Shown: positions 47,780 through 55,229 of the stretch, one piece after another
Layout: every line of letters begins with the position of its first letter
Numbering within the stretch: position 1 is the stretch's first letter
Origin: DATKPC01 sp035524275
GTDB taxonomy: Bacteria; Pseudomonadota; Gammaproteobacteria; Burkholderiales; Burkholderiaceae_F
NCBI GenBank assembly: GCA_035524275.1
Contig: DATKPC010000103.1
Location: 1 to 55,229, forward strand
Length of the DNA: 55,229 nucleotides
Direction: 5' to 3'
Made by a program: the position numbers and the translations under genes
Notes under the pieces: generated by a model
The model's database searches: none
Told to the model about the DNA's origin: nothing
What the model saw: only the letters and a program-made list of their open reading frames with translations

Positions 47780-48769
47780 TCATCGGTTCAGCTCGAGCGC
47801 GAGATGGCATGCAACCTGCTGGTCGTCGAGCGGCTGCAGCGCCGGCGGCTCCGCGCGGCAGCGCTCGACCGCATGCGGGCAACGGGCATGGAACGCGCAG
47901 CCTCGCGGCGGCGCGAGCGGCGAGGGCAGCTCGCCGCGAACGATCGATCCGGGCCCCGGGCGCGCCGCGTCGAGTCGTGGCGTCGCGGCGAGCAGCGCGC
48001 GCGTGTACGGGTGCGCCGGGCGCGCGAAGATCCGGTCGCGCGCGCCGGACTCGACGACACGGCCGAGATACATCACCAGGATGCGCTCGGCGATGTGACG
48101 CACGACGTGCAGGTTGTGCGAGATGAAGAGATAGGCGACCGCGGTGTCGCGCTGCAGGTCCATCAGCAGGTTCAGCACCTGCGCCTGGACGGAGACGTCG
48201 AGCGCGGACACCGGCTCGTCGGCGACGACGAGTCGCGGCGACAGCATCAGCGCGCGCGCGATCGCGATCCGCTGCCGCTGGCCGCCGGAGAACATGTGCG
48301 GATAACGGCCCGCCTGGTCCGGCCGCAGCCCGACGCGCGCCATCATCGCGAGCGCCGCGTCGCGCCGCTCGCCGGCGGCCAGCGTCGTGTTGATCGCCAG
48401 CGGCTCGGCGAGCAGGGCGGCGATCGTCTTGCGCGGATTGAGCTGCGCATACGGGTTCTGGAAGACCATCGAGACCTGCGGTCGCAGCGCGCGTCGCTCC
48501 CGCGGCCCGGCCGTCGCCAGCTCGACGCCGCCGAGCGTCAGCGTGCCGGCCGTCGGTCGCTCGATCATCGTCACGAGCCGCGCCAGCGTCGACTTGCCGC
48601 AGCCGGACTCGCCGACGACCGCGAGGGTGCGCCCCGACTCCAGCGTGAACGAGATCCCATCGAGCGCGCGGACAACGGCCTTGGGTGCCAGCCAGCCGCG
48701 CGACACCGCGTAGTGGCGCACCAGGCCCTGCGCCTGCAGCAGCGGCGCCTGGCTCGCCGCCTCAGGCAT
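47780..48769 (-). CDS. dppF: Dipeptide ABC transporter ATP-binding protein DppF
   Basis: A 329-residue ATPase with Walker A GESGCGKST, signature FSGGQRQRIAIARA and Walker B LVVADEPVSALDV. The C-terminal oligopeptide/dipeptide extension (PRGCAFHARCPHAVERCR) carries the Cys residues that bind an iron-sulphur cluster in some members. The start MPEAASQAPLL overlaps the dppD stop by eight bases. It is last in the dpp operon and energises peptide import with DppD. Confidence 0.93.
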   Translation of the reverse strand: MPEAASQAPLLQAQGLVRHYAVSRGWLAPKAVVRALDGISFTLESGRTLAVVGESGCGKSTLARLVTMIERPTAGTLTLGGVELATAGPRERRALRPQVSMVFQNPYAQLNPRKTIAALLAEPLAINTTLAAGERRDAALAMMARVGLRPDQAGRYPHMFSGGQRQRIAIARALMLSPRLVVADEPVSALDVSVQAQVLNLLMDLQRDTAVAYLFISHNLHVVRHIAERILVMYLGRVVESGARDRIFARPAHPYTRALLAATPRLDAARPGPGSIVRGELPSPLAPPRGCAFHARCPHAVERCRAEPPALQPLDDQQVACHLALELNR

Positions 48770-49787
48770 CGTTCGCACCCGGGCGCGCGAGCGGGAAATG
48801 GCAGCGCACCTCCCGGCCGTCGGCGCACAGGACCGCCGGATCGACGTCGCGGCAGCGCTGCACCGCATGCGCGCAGCGCGGCGACAGCAGGCAGCCGCGC
48901 GGCCGGTCGTCGCGCCCCGGCACGACGCCGGGCAACGCCTGCAGCCGCGCGCGGCCGACGTTGTGCTCCGGCAGCGCGTCGAGCAGCGCCCGCGTATACG
49001 GGTGGCGCGGCGCGTCGAACAGCGCGGCGGCCGGACCGGCCTCGACGATGCGCCCGGCGTACATCACCACGACGCGATGCGCCGCCTGCGCGACGAGCGC
49101 GAGGTCGTGGCTGATCAGGATCATCGCCATGCGCTCGCGCGCCTGCAGCTGCATCAGCAGGTCGAGGATCTGCGCCTGGACGGTGACGTCGAGCGCGGTG
49201 GTCGGCTCGTCGGCGATCAGCAGCCGCGGGCGGCACGCGACGGCCATCGCGATCATCACCCGCTGCGCCATCCCGCCCGACAGCTGGTGCGGATAGGCGT
49301 CGAGCCGCGCCTCGGCGTCCGCGATCCCGACCTGCCGCAGCAGTTGCAGCGCGCGCTCGCGGCGCGCGCGAGCGCTCGCGCGTTCCGCGCTGCTGCCGTG
49401 CGCCCGCAGCACCTCGGTCAACTGGAACGCGACCGTGAAGCACGGATTGAGGCTCGCGAGAGGATCCTGGAAGATCATCGCGAGGTCCTTGCCGACGAGC
49501 GCGCGCCGCTCGCGTTCGCCGACCGCGAGCAGGTCGACGCCGGCAAACCGCAGCCGCCGCGCGGCGATGCGTGCCGGCGGGTCCACGAGGCCCATCGTCG
49601 CCAGTGCCGCGACGCTCTTGCCGGAGCCCGATTCGCCGACGACGCCCACGACCTCGCCTTCGTCGACGTGCAACGCGAGATCGTCGACCGCGACCAGCGG
49701 CGACGCGGCGGGCCCGAATTCGACGCGCAGCGCGTCGATCTGCAGCAGCGGATCCGGGGTGCGTGTCGTCGTGGTCGCCGCCGTCAT
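48762..49787 (-). CDS. dppD: Dipeptide ABC transporter ATP-binding protein DppD
   Basis: With the ATG at 49787 the product has 341 residues. Walker A is GESGSGKS, the signature LSGGMAQRVMIAMAV and Walker B LLIADEPTTALDV. The C-terminal extension RGCLLSPRCAHAVQRCRDV is typical of DppD/OppD. An upstream in-frame extension is possible but overlaps dppC. It lies ten bases after the dppC stop. Confidence 0.93.
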   Translation of the reverse strand: MTAATTTTRTPDPLLQIDALRVEFGPAASPLVAVDDLALHVDEGEVVGVVGESGSGKSVAALATMGLVDPPARIAARRLRFAGVDLLAVGERERRALVGKDLAMIFQDPLASLNPCFTVAFQLTEVLRAHGSSAERASARARRERALQLLRQVGIADAEARLDAYPHQLSGGMAQRVMIAMAVACRPRLLIADEPTTALDVTVQAQILDLLMQLQARERMAMILISHDLALVAQAAHRVVVMYAGRIVEAGPAAALFDAPRHPYTRALLDALPEHNVGRARLQALPGVVPGRDDRPRGCLLSPRCAHAVQRCRDVDPAVLCADGREVRCHFPLARPGANDA

Positions 49788-49797
49788 GCCCGTCGCC

Positions 49798-50709
49798 TCA
49801 GCGCCGCAGCCGCGGGTCGAGCGCATCGCGCAGGCCGTCGCCCATCAGGTTGAATCCAAGGACCGTGACGAGGATCGCCAGTCCCGGTTCGGTGACGACC
49901 CACGGCGCGCGCTGGATGAACTCGAGCGCGCCGGCGAGCATCGATCCCCACTCCGGGGTCGGCGGCTGCGCGCCGAGGCCGAGGAAGCCGAGCGCGGCGG
50001 CATCGAGGATCGCCGACGAGAAGCCGAGCGTCGACTGCACGATCAGCGGTGCGACGCAATTGGGCAGCAGTGTCGAGAACATCAGCCGCCACGGGCCGGC
50101 CCCGGCGATGCGCGAGGACGTCACGTAGTCCTTCGCGATCTCCTCCAGCACGGCGGCGCGCGTCAGCCGCACCATGTGCGGCAGCAGCACGATCGCGATC
50201 GCGATCGTCGCGTTCGCGAGACCGGGCCCGAGGATCGCGACGACGGCGATCGCGAGCAGCAGGCTCGGCAGCGCGAGCATCACATCCATCAGGCGCATCA
50301 CGGCGACCTGCGTCCAACCGCCGAACGTCCCGGCCACGAGCCCGAGCGGTACGCCGACGAGCAGCGACAGCGCGACCGAGACGAATCCGATCGCGAGCGA
50401 CAGCCGGGTCCCGTGGATCAGGCGCGACAGCATGTCACGGCCGAGTTCGTCGGTCCCGAGCAGGTAGGCGCGTGTTCCGTCGGCGCGCCACGCCGGCGGC
50501 GTCAGCGCCGCGTCGCGAGCCTGCTCGATCGGCGAATGCGGCGCGATCAGGTCGGCGCCGAGCGCCGCGAGCAGGAGCGTCGCGATGATCGCCATGCCGA
50601 CGAGCGCGCCGCGGCCGGCGCGAAACGCGTTCCACGCTTCGTGCCAGGAGCCACCTGCGCCGGTCCCGGCGGCCTGCACGTCCTCGATCGCCGACGCGCC
50701 GTCAGACAT
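49798..50709 (-). CDS. dppC: Dipeptide ABC transporter permease DppC
   Basis: A 303-residue permease. A cytoplasmic N-terminus is followed by TM1 (LVGMAIIATLLLAALGADLI), a periplasmic loop with LLGTDELGRDMLSRLIHGTR, and five further helices; the EAA loop is SRIAGAGPWRLMFSTLLPN. It matches DppC in length and layout. Start and dppB stop overlap by eight bases. Confidence 0.94.
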   Translation of the reverse strand: MSDGASAIEDVQAAGTGAGGSWHEAWNAFRAGRGALVGMAIIATLLLAALGADLIAPHSPIEQARDAALTPPAWRADGTRAYLLGTDELGRDMLSRLIHGTRLSLAIGFVSVALSLLVGVPLGLVAGTFGGWTQVAVMRLMDVMLALPSLLLAIAVVAILGPGLANATIAIAIVLLPHMVRLTRAAVLEEIAKDYVTSSRIAGAGPWRLMFSTLLPNCVAPLIVQSTLGFSSAILDAAALGFLGLGAQPPTPEWGSMLAGALEFIQRAPWVVTEPGLAILVTVLGFNLMGDGLRDALDPRLRR

Positions 50710-51709
50710 GCCGGATCCGCGGATTGATGACGCCGTAGAGCGCGTCGACGAGCAGGTTGACGCCGACGACGAGCGACGCGATCAGCAGCAGCCCGCCCTG
50801 GACGACCGGGTAGTCGCGCGACTGGACCCCGTGGATCAGCCAGTTCCCGATCCCCGGCCAGGAAAAGATCGTCTCGGTCAGGATCGCCCCCGACAGCAGC
50901 AGCCCGACCTGCAGCCCGATGACGGTGACGACCGGGATCAGCGCATTGCGCAGCGCATGGACGAGGATCACGCGCCGCATCGGCAGCCCCTTGGCGCGCG
51001 CGGTGCGCACGTAGTCCTCGCGCAGCACCTCGAGCATCGACGAGCGCGTCATCCGCGCGATGACGGCGAGCGGAACCGTGCCCAGCACGATCGACGGCAG
51101 CACCAGGTGCGAGGCCGCGGACCGCAGCGCGCCCGGAGCGTCGGAACGCCACGCGTCGAGCAGCATCAGGCCGGTCGCCGCGGGCACGTCGTACTGCACC
51201 GCGATGCGCCCGGAGACCGGCGTCCAGCCCAGGTCCACCGAGAAGAACAGGATCAGCAGCAGCGCCCACCAGAAGATCGGCATCGAGTAGCCGGCGAGCG
51301 AGGCGCCCATCACGAGATAGTCGGCCATCCGGTTGCGGTTCAAGGCCGCGATGATGCCGGCCGGCAGCCCGACGGCGACCGCGACCAGCATCGCGAACAG
51401 CGCCAGTTCGAGCGTCGCCGGGAACAGCGCGAGGAACTCGTCGAGCACCGGCTGGTGCGTCGTGAGCGAGGTGCCCAGGTCGCCGCGGAGCACCTGGACG
51501 ACGTAGCTCGCGTATTGCGCCGGCAGCGGCCGGTCGAGGCCGAACTCGTGCAGCAGGCGCTCGCGGCGTGCCGGATCCATCCCGCGTTCCCCGGACAGGT
51601 TCTCGACCGGATCGCCCGGGATCAGGTGGATCAGCGAGAACGCGACGAGCGTGATCCCAATGAACGTCGGCACGACGAGCGCGAGGCGCCGCAACAGGAA
51701 CCGGAGCAT
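50702..51709 (-). CDS. dppB: Dipeptide ABC transporter permease DppB
   Basis: A 335-residue permease beginning MLRFLLRRLALVVPTFIGI, the typical DppB start. It has six helices and the EAA loop RTARAKGLPMRRVILVHALR. It forms the translocation channel with DppC. It starts 13 bp after the dppA stop. Confidence 0.95.
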   Translation of the reverse strand: MLRFLLRRLALVVPTFIGITLVAFSLIHLIPGDPVENLSGERGMDPARRERLLHEFGLDRPLPAQYASYVVQVLRGDLGTSLTTHQPVLDEFLALFPATLELALFAMLVAVAVGLPAGIIAALNRNRMADYLVMGASLAGYSMPIFWWALLLILFFSVDLGWTPVSGRIAVQYDVPAATGLMLLDAWRSDAPGALRSAASHLVLPSIVLGTVPLAVIARMTRSSMLEVLREDYVRTARAKGLPMRRVILVHALRNALIPVVTVIGLQVGLLLSGAILTETIFSWPGIGNWLIHGVQSRDYPVVQGGLLLIASLVVGVNLLVDALYGVINPRIRHV

Positions 51710-51722
51710 CGGGCGCCGCGCG

Positions 51723-53339
51723 CTACTTCAGGTCGACGCCGGAGAAGTCGTGCTTCGCCGTGACGTCCATCTTGTAGCCGACGACCTCGTTGCGGATCGG
51801 CTCGAAGCGGACCGAGTGCGCGATCGGGATCCACGGCGCCTCGTCATGGAAGACCTGCTGTGCGCGCTCGTAGAGCCTGGCGCGCTCGGCCTGCTGCGGC
51901 AGCGTCGCGGCGCGCGTGATGAGGTCGTTGAATTCCTTGTTGCACCAGCGCGAGGAATTGCCGCCACCCTTCACCGCATCGCAGCCCAGCAGCGGCATGA
52001 AGAAGTTGTCCGGGTCGCCGTTGTCGCCGGACCACCCGTACATCAGGATCGCATGCTCGCCGTTCTTCGCCCGCTTGCTGTATTCGGCCCATTCGTAGGT
52101 CACGAGCCGGGCCTTGACGCCGATCTTCGCCCAGTCGGCCTGGATCATCTCCGCCATCCGCTTGCCGTCGGGGTTGTACGGCCGCGTCACCGGGAGGTAC
52201 CACAGGTCGACGTCGAAGCCGTTCGGCAGCCCCGCCTGTGCCAGCAGCGCGCGAGCGCGCTGCGGATCGTGCGGATAGTCGCTGACCTGGTTCGCGTAGC
52301 CCCACAGGATCGGCGGGATCGGATTCTTCGCCGGCGTGCCGTTGCCCTGGTAGACGGCCTTGATGATCGCGTCCTTGTCGACGGCGAGGTTCAGCGCCTG
52401 GCGCACGAGCTTGTTGTCGAACGGCTTCTTCGTCACGTTGAACGCGATGTAGCCGACGTTCAGGCCTTCCTGCTTCAGCACCGTAAGCGCCGGATCCTTC
52501 TGCATGTCGGCGACATCGGCCGGCTTCGGATAGGCCATCACGTGGCATTCGCCGGTCTTGAGCTTCGCGTAGCGCGCGGTCGCGTCGCGCACGATCGAGT
52601 AGACCAGCGTGTCGATCTTCGGGCGGCCGCCCCAATAGGCGTCGAACGCCTTGTAGCGGATCGTGGCGTCCTTCTGGTAGGAGAGGAACGCGAACGGACC
52701 GGTGCCGATCGGCACATTGTCCGCCGCCTGCGGCTTGCCGCGCGCGAGCATCGTCTCGAAATACTCCTTCGAAAGGATCGACGCGAAATCCATCGCGAGG
52801 TCCGCGAGGAACGGGGCCTGCGGCGACTTCAGCACGAAGCGGACGGTCGCGTCGTCGACCTTCTCGACGCGCTCGACGATGTCCTTCATGCCCATGTCGT
52901 CGTAGTACGCGAACGTCTCGCCGGCCGTGAGCTTGTGGAACGGATGGTTCTCGTCGGCCATCCGCGACCAGCTGAAGACGACGTCGTCGGCGTTGAAGTC
53001 GCGCGTCGGCTTGAAGTCGGCGTTGGCGTGGAACTTGACGCCCGGCCTCAGCTTGAACGTGTAGGTCTTGCCGTCGGCGGAGATCGTCCACGACTGCGCA
53101 AGGCCCGGGACGATCCGCGTCGATCCCAGCTCGAACTGCACGAGGCGGTTGAAGACCGGCACCGACGACGCGTCGAATGTCGTCCCGAGCGAGAAGAACT
53201 GCGGCTGGAAGCCCTGCGGGCTTCCCTCGGAACAGTAGACCAGCGTGCCCTTGGCGGCCGCATGGCCGGCGACGAGGGCGAGGAGCAGCGCGGCGCCGGC
53301 GCGCGCGGCCGGCAGGAAAAATGGGCTTCGGTCGTTCAC
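51723..53339 (-). CDS. dppA: Periplasmic dipeptide-binding protein DppA
   Basis: A 538-residue solute-binding protein starting at GTG. A signal peptide (AGAALLLALVAGHAAA) leads into the DppA-type N-terminus KGTLVYCSEGSPQGFQPQF. The family-5 signature AQSWTISADGKTYTFKLRPGV and the C-terminal QQVFHDEAPWIPIAHS confirm the type. It delivers dipeptides (and in relatives haem precursors) to DppBC. It begins 47 bp after the MFS gene on the same strand, and no promoter is obvious in that gap, so transcription may continue from marR-MFS. Confidence 0.94.
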   Translation of the reverse strand: MNDRSPFFLPAARAGAALLLALVAGHAAAKGTLVYCSEGSPQGFQPQFFSLGTTFDASSVPVFNRLVQFELGSTRIVPGLAQSWTISADGKTYTFKLRPGVKFHANADFKPTRDFNADDVVFSWSRMADENHPFHKLTAGETFAYYDDMGMKDIVERVEKVDDATVRFVLKSPQAPFLADLAMDFASILSKEYFETMLARGKPQAADNVPIGTGPFAFLSYQKDATIRYKAFDAYWGGRPKIDTLVYSIVRDATARYAKLKTGECHVMAYPKPADVADMQKDPALTVLKQEGLNVGYIAFNVTKKPFDNKLVRQALNLAVDKDAIIKAVYQGNGTPAKNPIPPILWGYANQVSDYPHDPQRARALLAQAGLPNGFDVDLWYLPVTRPYNPDGKRMAEMIQADWAKIGVKARLVTYEWAEYSKRAKNGEHAILMYGWSGDNGDPDNFFMPLLGCDAVKGGGNSSRWCNKEFNDLITRAATLPQQAERARLYERAQQVFHDEAPWIPIAHSVRFEPIRNEVVGYKMDVTAKHDFSGVDLK

Positions 53340-53386
53340 GTCGGGTTCCGTGGTTGCGCGGAACCCGCATCGTAGCGTGCGGCCGC

Positions 53387-54664
53387 CTACGAAGCCGCGG
53401 CCGCCGCGTGTCGCGGATGCGCCTCGCGGATCGGCAGGTTGACGAGCGCCGCGCCGACCGCGAGGAGCATGTCCGCATACCACATGGCATGGTAGTCGCC
53501 GAGGCGCACCAGCGCGATGCCGCCGAGCCAGGCGCCGAAGAACCCGCCGACCTGGTGCGAGAACAGCGTCAGCCCGAAGAGCGTCGCCAGGTAGCGCGTC
53601 CCGAACAGCTTGCCGACGAGGCCCGCCGTCGGCGGCACGGTCGACAGCCAGGAGACGCCGAGCGCGGCGGCAAGGACGTAGAACGTCAGCGCGGTCTTCG
53701 GTGCCGCGAGGTAGAGCGCGATGATGACGGCGCGCGACAGGTAGACCCAGAAGAGGAGCCACTTGAGGCGATGCCGGCTGCCCAGCGAACCGATCCCCAG
53801 GCTGCCGGCGATGTTGGCGAGGCCGACGACCGCGATCGACCCGGCCGCAACGCCCGCATCCAGCCCGCAGAGGCTGACCTCCGTCGGCAGGTGCGTCACG
53901 AGAAAGGCGATGTGGAAGCCGCAGGTGAAGAATCCGGCGTGCAGGCACCAGTAGCTCGGCTCCCGCAGCGCGTCGGCGAGCTGCGCCTTCAGGCCGCGGC
54001 CTGCCCCGGCCTGGCGGGCCGCGTCCCCGGCGGAGCCTGCGGCGGGGAGCCGGGCGGCGCCTTGAAGGCGCCCGGCGAGCGGCAGCGTCGACAGCGCGAT
54101 CGCGGCCATCGCCAGCATCGCGTTGACCCAGCCGGCGGTTGCGATCAGCGCCTGGTTCAGTGGCGCGAAGACGAACTGCCCCATGCTGCCGCCGGCATTG
54201 ATGAACCCGGACGCGAACGCGCGGCGATCCGGCGGCAATTGCTGCGCCGTCGCCCCGATGAGGATCGAGAAGCTGCCGGCCCCGGCCCCCGCGGCAGTCA
54301 GCAGGCCCAGCGTGGCCACGAGGCCGAATTCGCTGCGCACGAACGGCGTCGCGGCGGTCCCGGCCGCCATGATCAGGCCGCCGGCGACAATCACGCGCCG
54401 CGACCCGTAGCGATCGGCCAGTGCGCCGAACACCGGTTGCGACGCGCCCCACATCAGCTGGCCGACGGCCATCGCGAGGCTGATGCCGGCGATCCCGAGC
54501 CCCGTCGCGGTATTGAGCGGCGAGACGTAAAGGCCGAGCGACTGGCGCACGCCCATCGTGACCATCAGGATCGCCGCGGCCGTCAGGAGCAGCGGCCAGG
54601 TGCTGGCCGACACCGGGTTCTCGCGCGCCGGCCCCGTGTTCGCGCGGTGGGTCGTCGAGTTCAT
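53387..54664 (-). CDS. MFS transporter
   Basis: A 425-residue protein with 12 membrane helices. MFS loop motifs are present: GALADRYGSRRVIVAGG between TM2 and TM3, and a central cytoplasmic loop (GAARLPAAGSAGDAARQAG) of about 40 residues. The sequence resembles MCT/oxalate-formate-type carriers of Burkholderiales; the substrate is unknown. Its ATG overlaps the marR stop (ATGA), which suggests that the MarR protein regulates it. Confidence 0.88.
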   Translation of the reverse strand: MNSTTHRANTGPARENPVSASTWPLLLTAAAILMVTMGVRQSLGLYVSPLNTATGLGIAGISLAMAVGQLMWGASQPVFGALADRYGSRRVIVAGGLIMAAGTAATPFVRSEFGLVATLGLLTAAGAGAGSFSILIGATAQQLPPDRRAFASGFINAGGSMGQFVFAPLNQALIATAGWVNAMLAMAAIALSTLPLAGRLQGAARLPAAGSAGDAARQAGAGRGLKAQLADALREPSYWCLHAGFFTCGFHIAFLVTHLPTEVSLCGLDAGVAAGSIAVVGLANIAGSLGIGSLGSRHRLKWLLFWVYLSRAVIIALYLAAPKTALTFYVLAAALGVSWLSTVPPTAGLVGKLFGTRYLATLFGLTLFSHQVGGFFGAWLGGIALVRLGDYHAMWYADMLLAVGAALVNLPIREAHPRHAAAAAS

Positions 54665-55134
54665 CGCGACGCCTGCGCGGCGGCCAGCGGGCGCAGCCGC
54701 TCCAGGTAGATGTCGACGTCGGCATGCAGCCGTGCCACCTGGCTCGTGCCCAGCGTCTGCTCGATCGCGTCCTGCGCCGCGCGCCAGGACGCCCGGGCCA
54801 CGCGCCATTTGGACAGCCCGGCCGCCGTCAGGCGCGCGACGCGATTGCGCCCTTGGGCGCCGGGCACGAGCTCGACCCAGCCGGCATCGACGAGCGGACC
54901 GAGATTCCGCGACAGCGTCGTGCGGTCCATGTCGATCGCGTCGGCGAGCGCCGACAGCGTCGGCGAGGCGAGGCGATGGATCTGCGCCATCAGCGAGTAT
55001 TGCGTCACGCGGAGCCCGCACGGCGCCAGCGCGTGGTCGTAGTGCGCCGTCACCCGGCGCGTCAGGCGCCGCAGCTGGCTGCAGGTGCAACCGTGGCCGC
55101 GAGCGTCGGCGGCGAGGGTCGGGGGGGTCGGCAT
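54661..55134 (-). CDS. MarR family transcriptional regulator
   Basis: A 157-residue winged-helix protein. After a Cys-containing N-terminus (GHGCTCSQLRRLTRRVTAHY) comes the DNA-binding wing region (TLSALADAIDMDRTTLSRNL, VPGAQGRNRVARLT). The two Cys near residue 17 might act as a redox or metal switch, as in some OhrR/MarR proteins; this is inference. The stop overlaps the MFS start. It has a palindrome over its promoter and is probably autoregulated. The start MPTPPTLAADARG has no strong ribosome binding site. Confidence 0.9.
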   Translation of the reverse strand: MPTPPTLAADARGHGCTCSQLRRLTRRVTAHYDHALAPCGLRVTQYSLMAQIHRLASPTLSALADAIDMDRTTLSRNLGPLVDAGWVELVPGAQGRNRVARLTAAGLSKWRVARASWRAAQDAIEQTLGTSQVARLHADVDIYLERLRPLAAAQASR

Positions 55135-55169
55135 GGCGCGCGGCTCCGGCGATTCGGGATTTTCCGGCC

Positions 55170-55187
55170 AGTATAGTGCATATGCAC
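55170..55187 (-). promoter_or_regulatory. marR promoter -10 box and overlapping palindromic operator
   Basis: GTGCATATGCAC (55176-55187) is a perfect 12-bp palindrome directly next to a TATACT -10 box on the minus strand (55170-55175), about 35 bp before the marR ATG. The position in the -10/-35 spacer is where MarR repressors bind. A -35 box is not clear. Confidence 0.6.
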
Positions 55188-55229
55188 GACACGGGCGTCA
55201 GCGCGTGCCTGCGCCGGCCGTCTCCCCCA

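Overview
The window is GC-rich (roughly 70 percent by eye), densely packed chromosomal DNA from a betaproteobacterium, most likely of the Burkholderiales. The basis is the gene content: a TorF-type porin with glnK and amtB, opgGH, a MaeB-type malic enzyme, a DUF2844/DUF3443 pair, a DUF3761 protein and an RcoM-controlled cox cluster. No rRNA, tRNA, CRISPR array, prophage or intact transposon was seen.

Layout. 1-1530 (minus) is a nitrogen operon (TorF-type porin, glnK, truncated amtB) behind a sigma54-type promoter. 2197-4479 is maeB. 4552-8716 (minus) is opgGH for osmoregulated periplasmic glucans. 8973-11335 holds an antiporter and a YbdK-type carboxylate-amine ligase, followed by a PAP2 phosphatase (minus) and an ALDH7-type aldehyde dehydrogenase.

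13843-23287 is an aerobic carbon monoxide oxidation locus: the haem-PAS/LytTR regulator rcoM, then coxM-coxS-coxL-coxG-coxD-coxE, a MocA-like nucleotidyltransferase and a 12-TM membrane protein. Spacing is tight, with ATGA overlaps. Four TT-centred direct repeats at exactly 21-bp spacing precede coxM. CoxL has the form I cysteine but reads AYRCSLR instead of the usual AYXCSFR.

23326-28050 holds a metallophosphoesterase, an unknown protein and a large membrane sensor kinase. 28211-35622 (minus) is a seven-gene operon: a ribbon-helix-helix protein, then HyfB, C, E, F, G and I homologues. The large subunit has lost the NiFe ligands, so this is an energy-converting-hydrogenase-related (Ehr) complex, not a hydrogenase. 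Two 19-bp tandem repeats lie just upstream of the ribbon-helix-helix gene.

35782-47340 is mixed housekeeping and envelope content: arginase, DUF3014, a creatininase-family protein, DUF3761, a soluble chemoreceptor, a small membrane-anchored protein, an SPFH protein, a Kbp-like BON/LysM protein, a formyltransferase and the DUF2844/DUF3443 pair. Two REPIN-like inverted-repeat elements sit in convergent gaps at 36736-36868 and 41623-41753. 47780-55134 (minus) is marR, an MFS transporter and dppABCDF, with a palindrome over the marR promoter.

The organism looks like a heterotroph that can draw energy from CO through Mo-CO dehydrogenase and has a second ion-pumping membrane module nearby. A functional link between the cox and Ehr modules is a hypothesis only.
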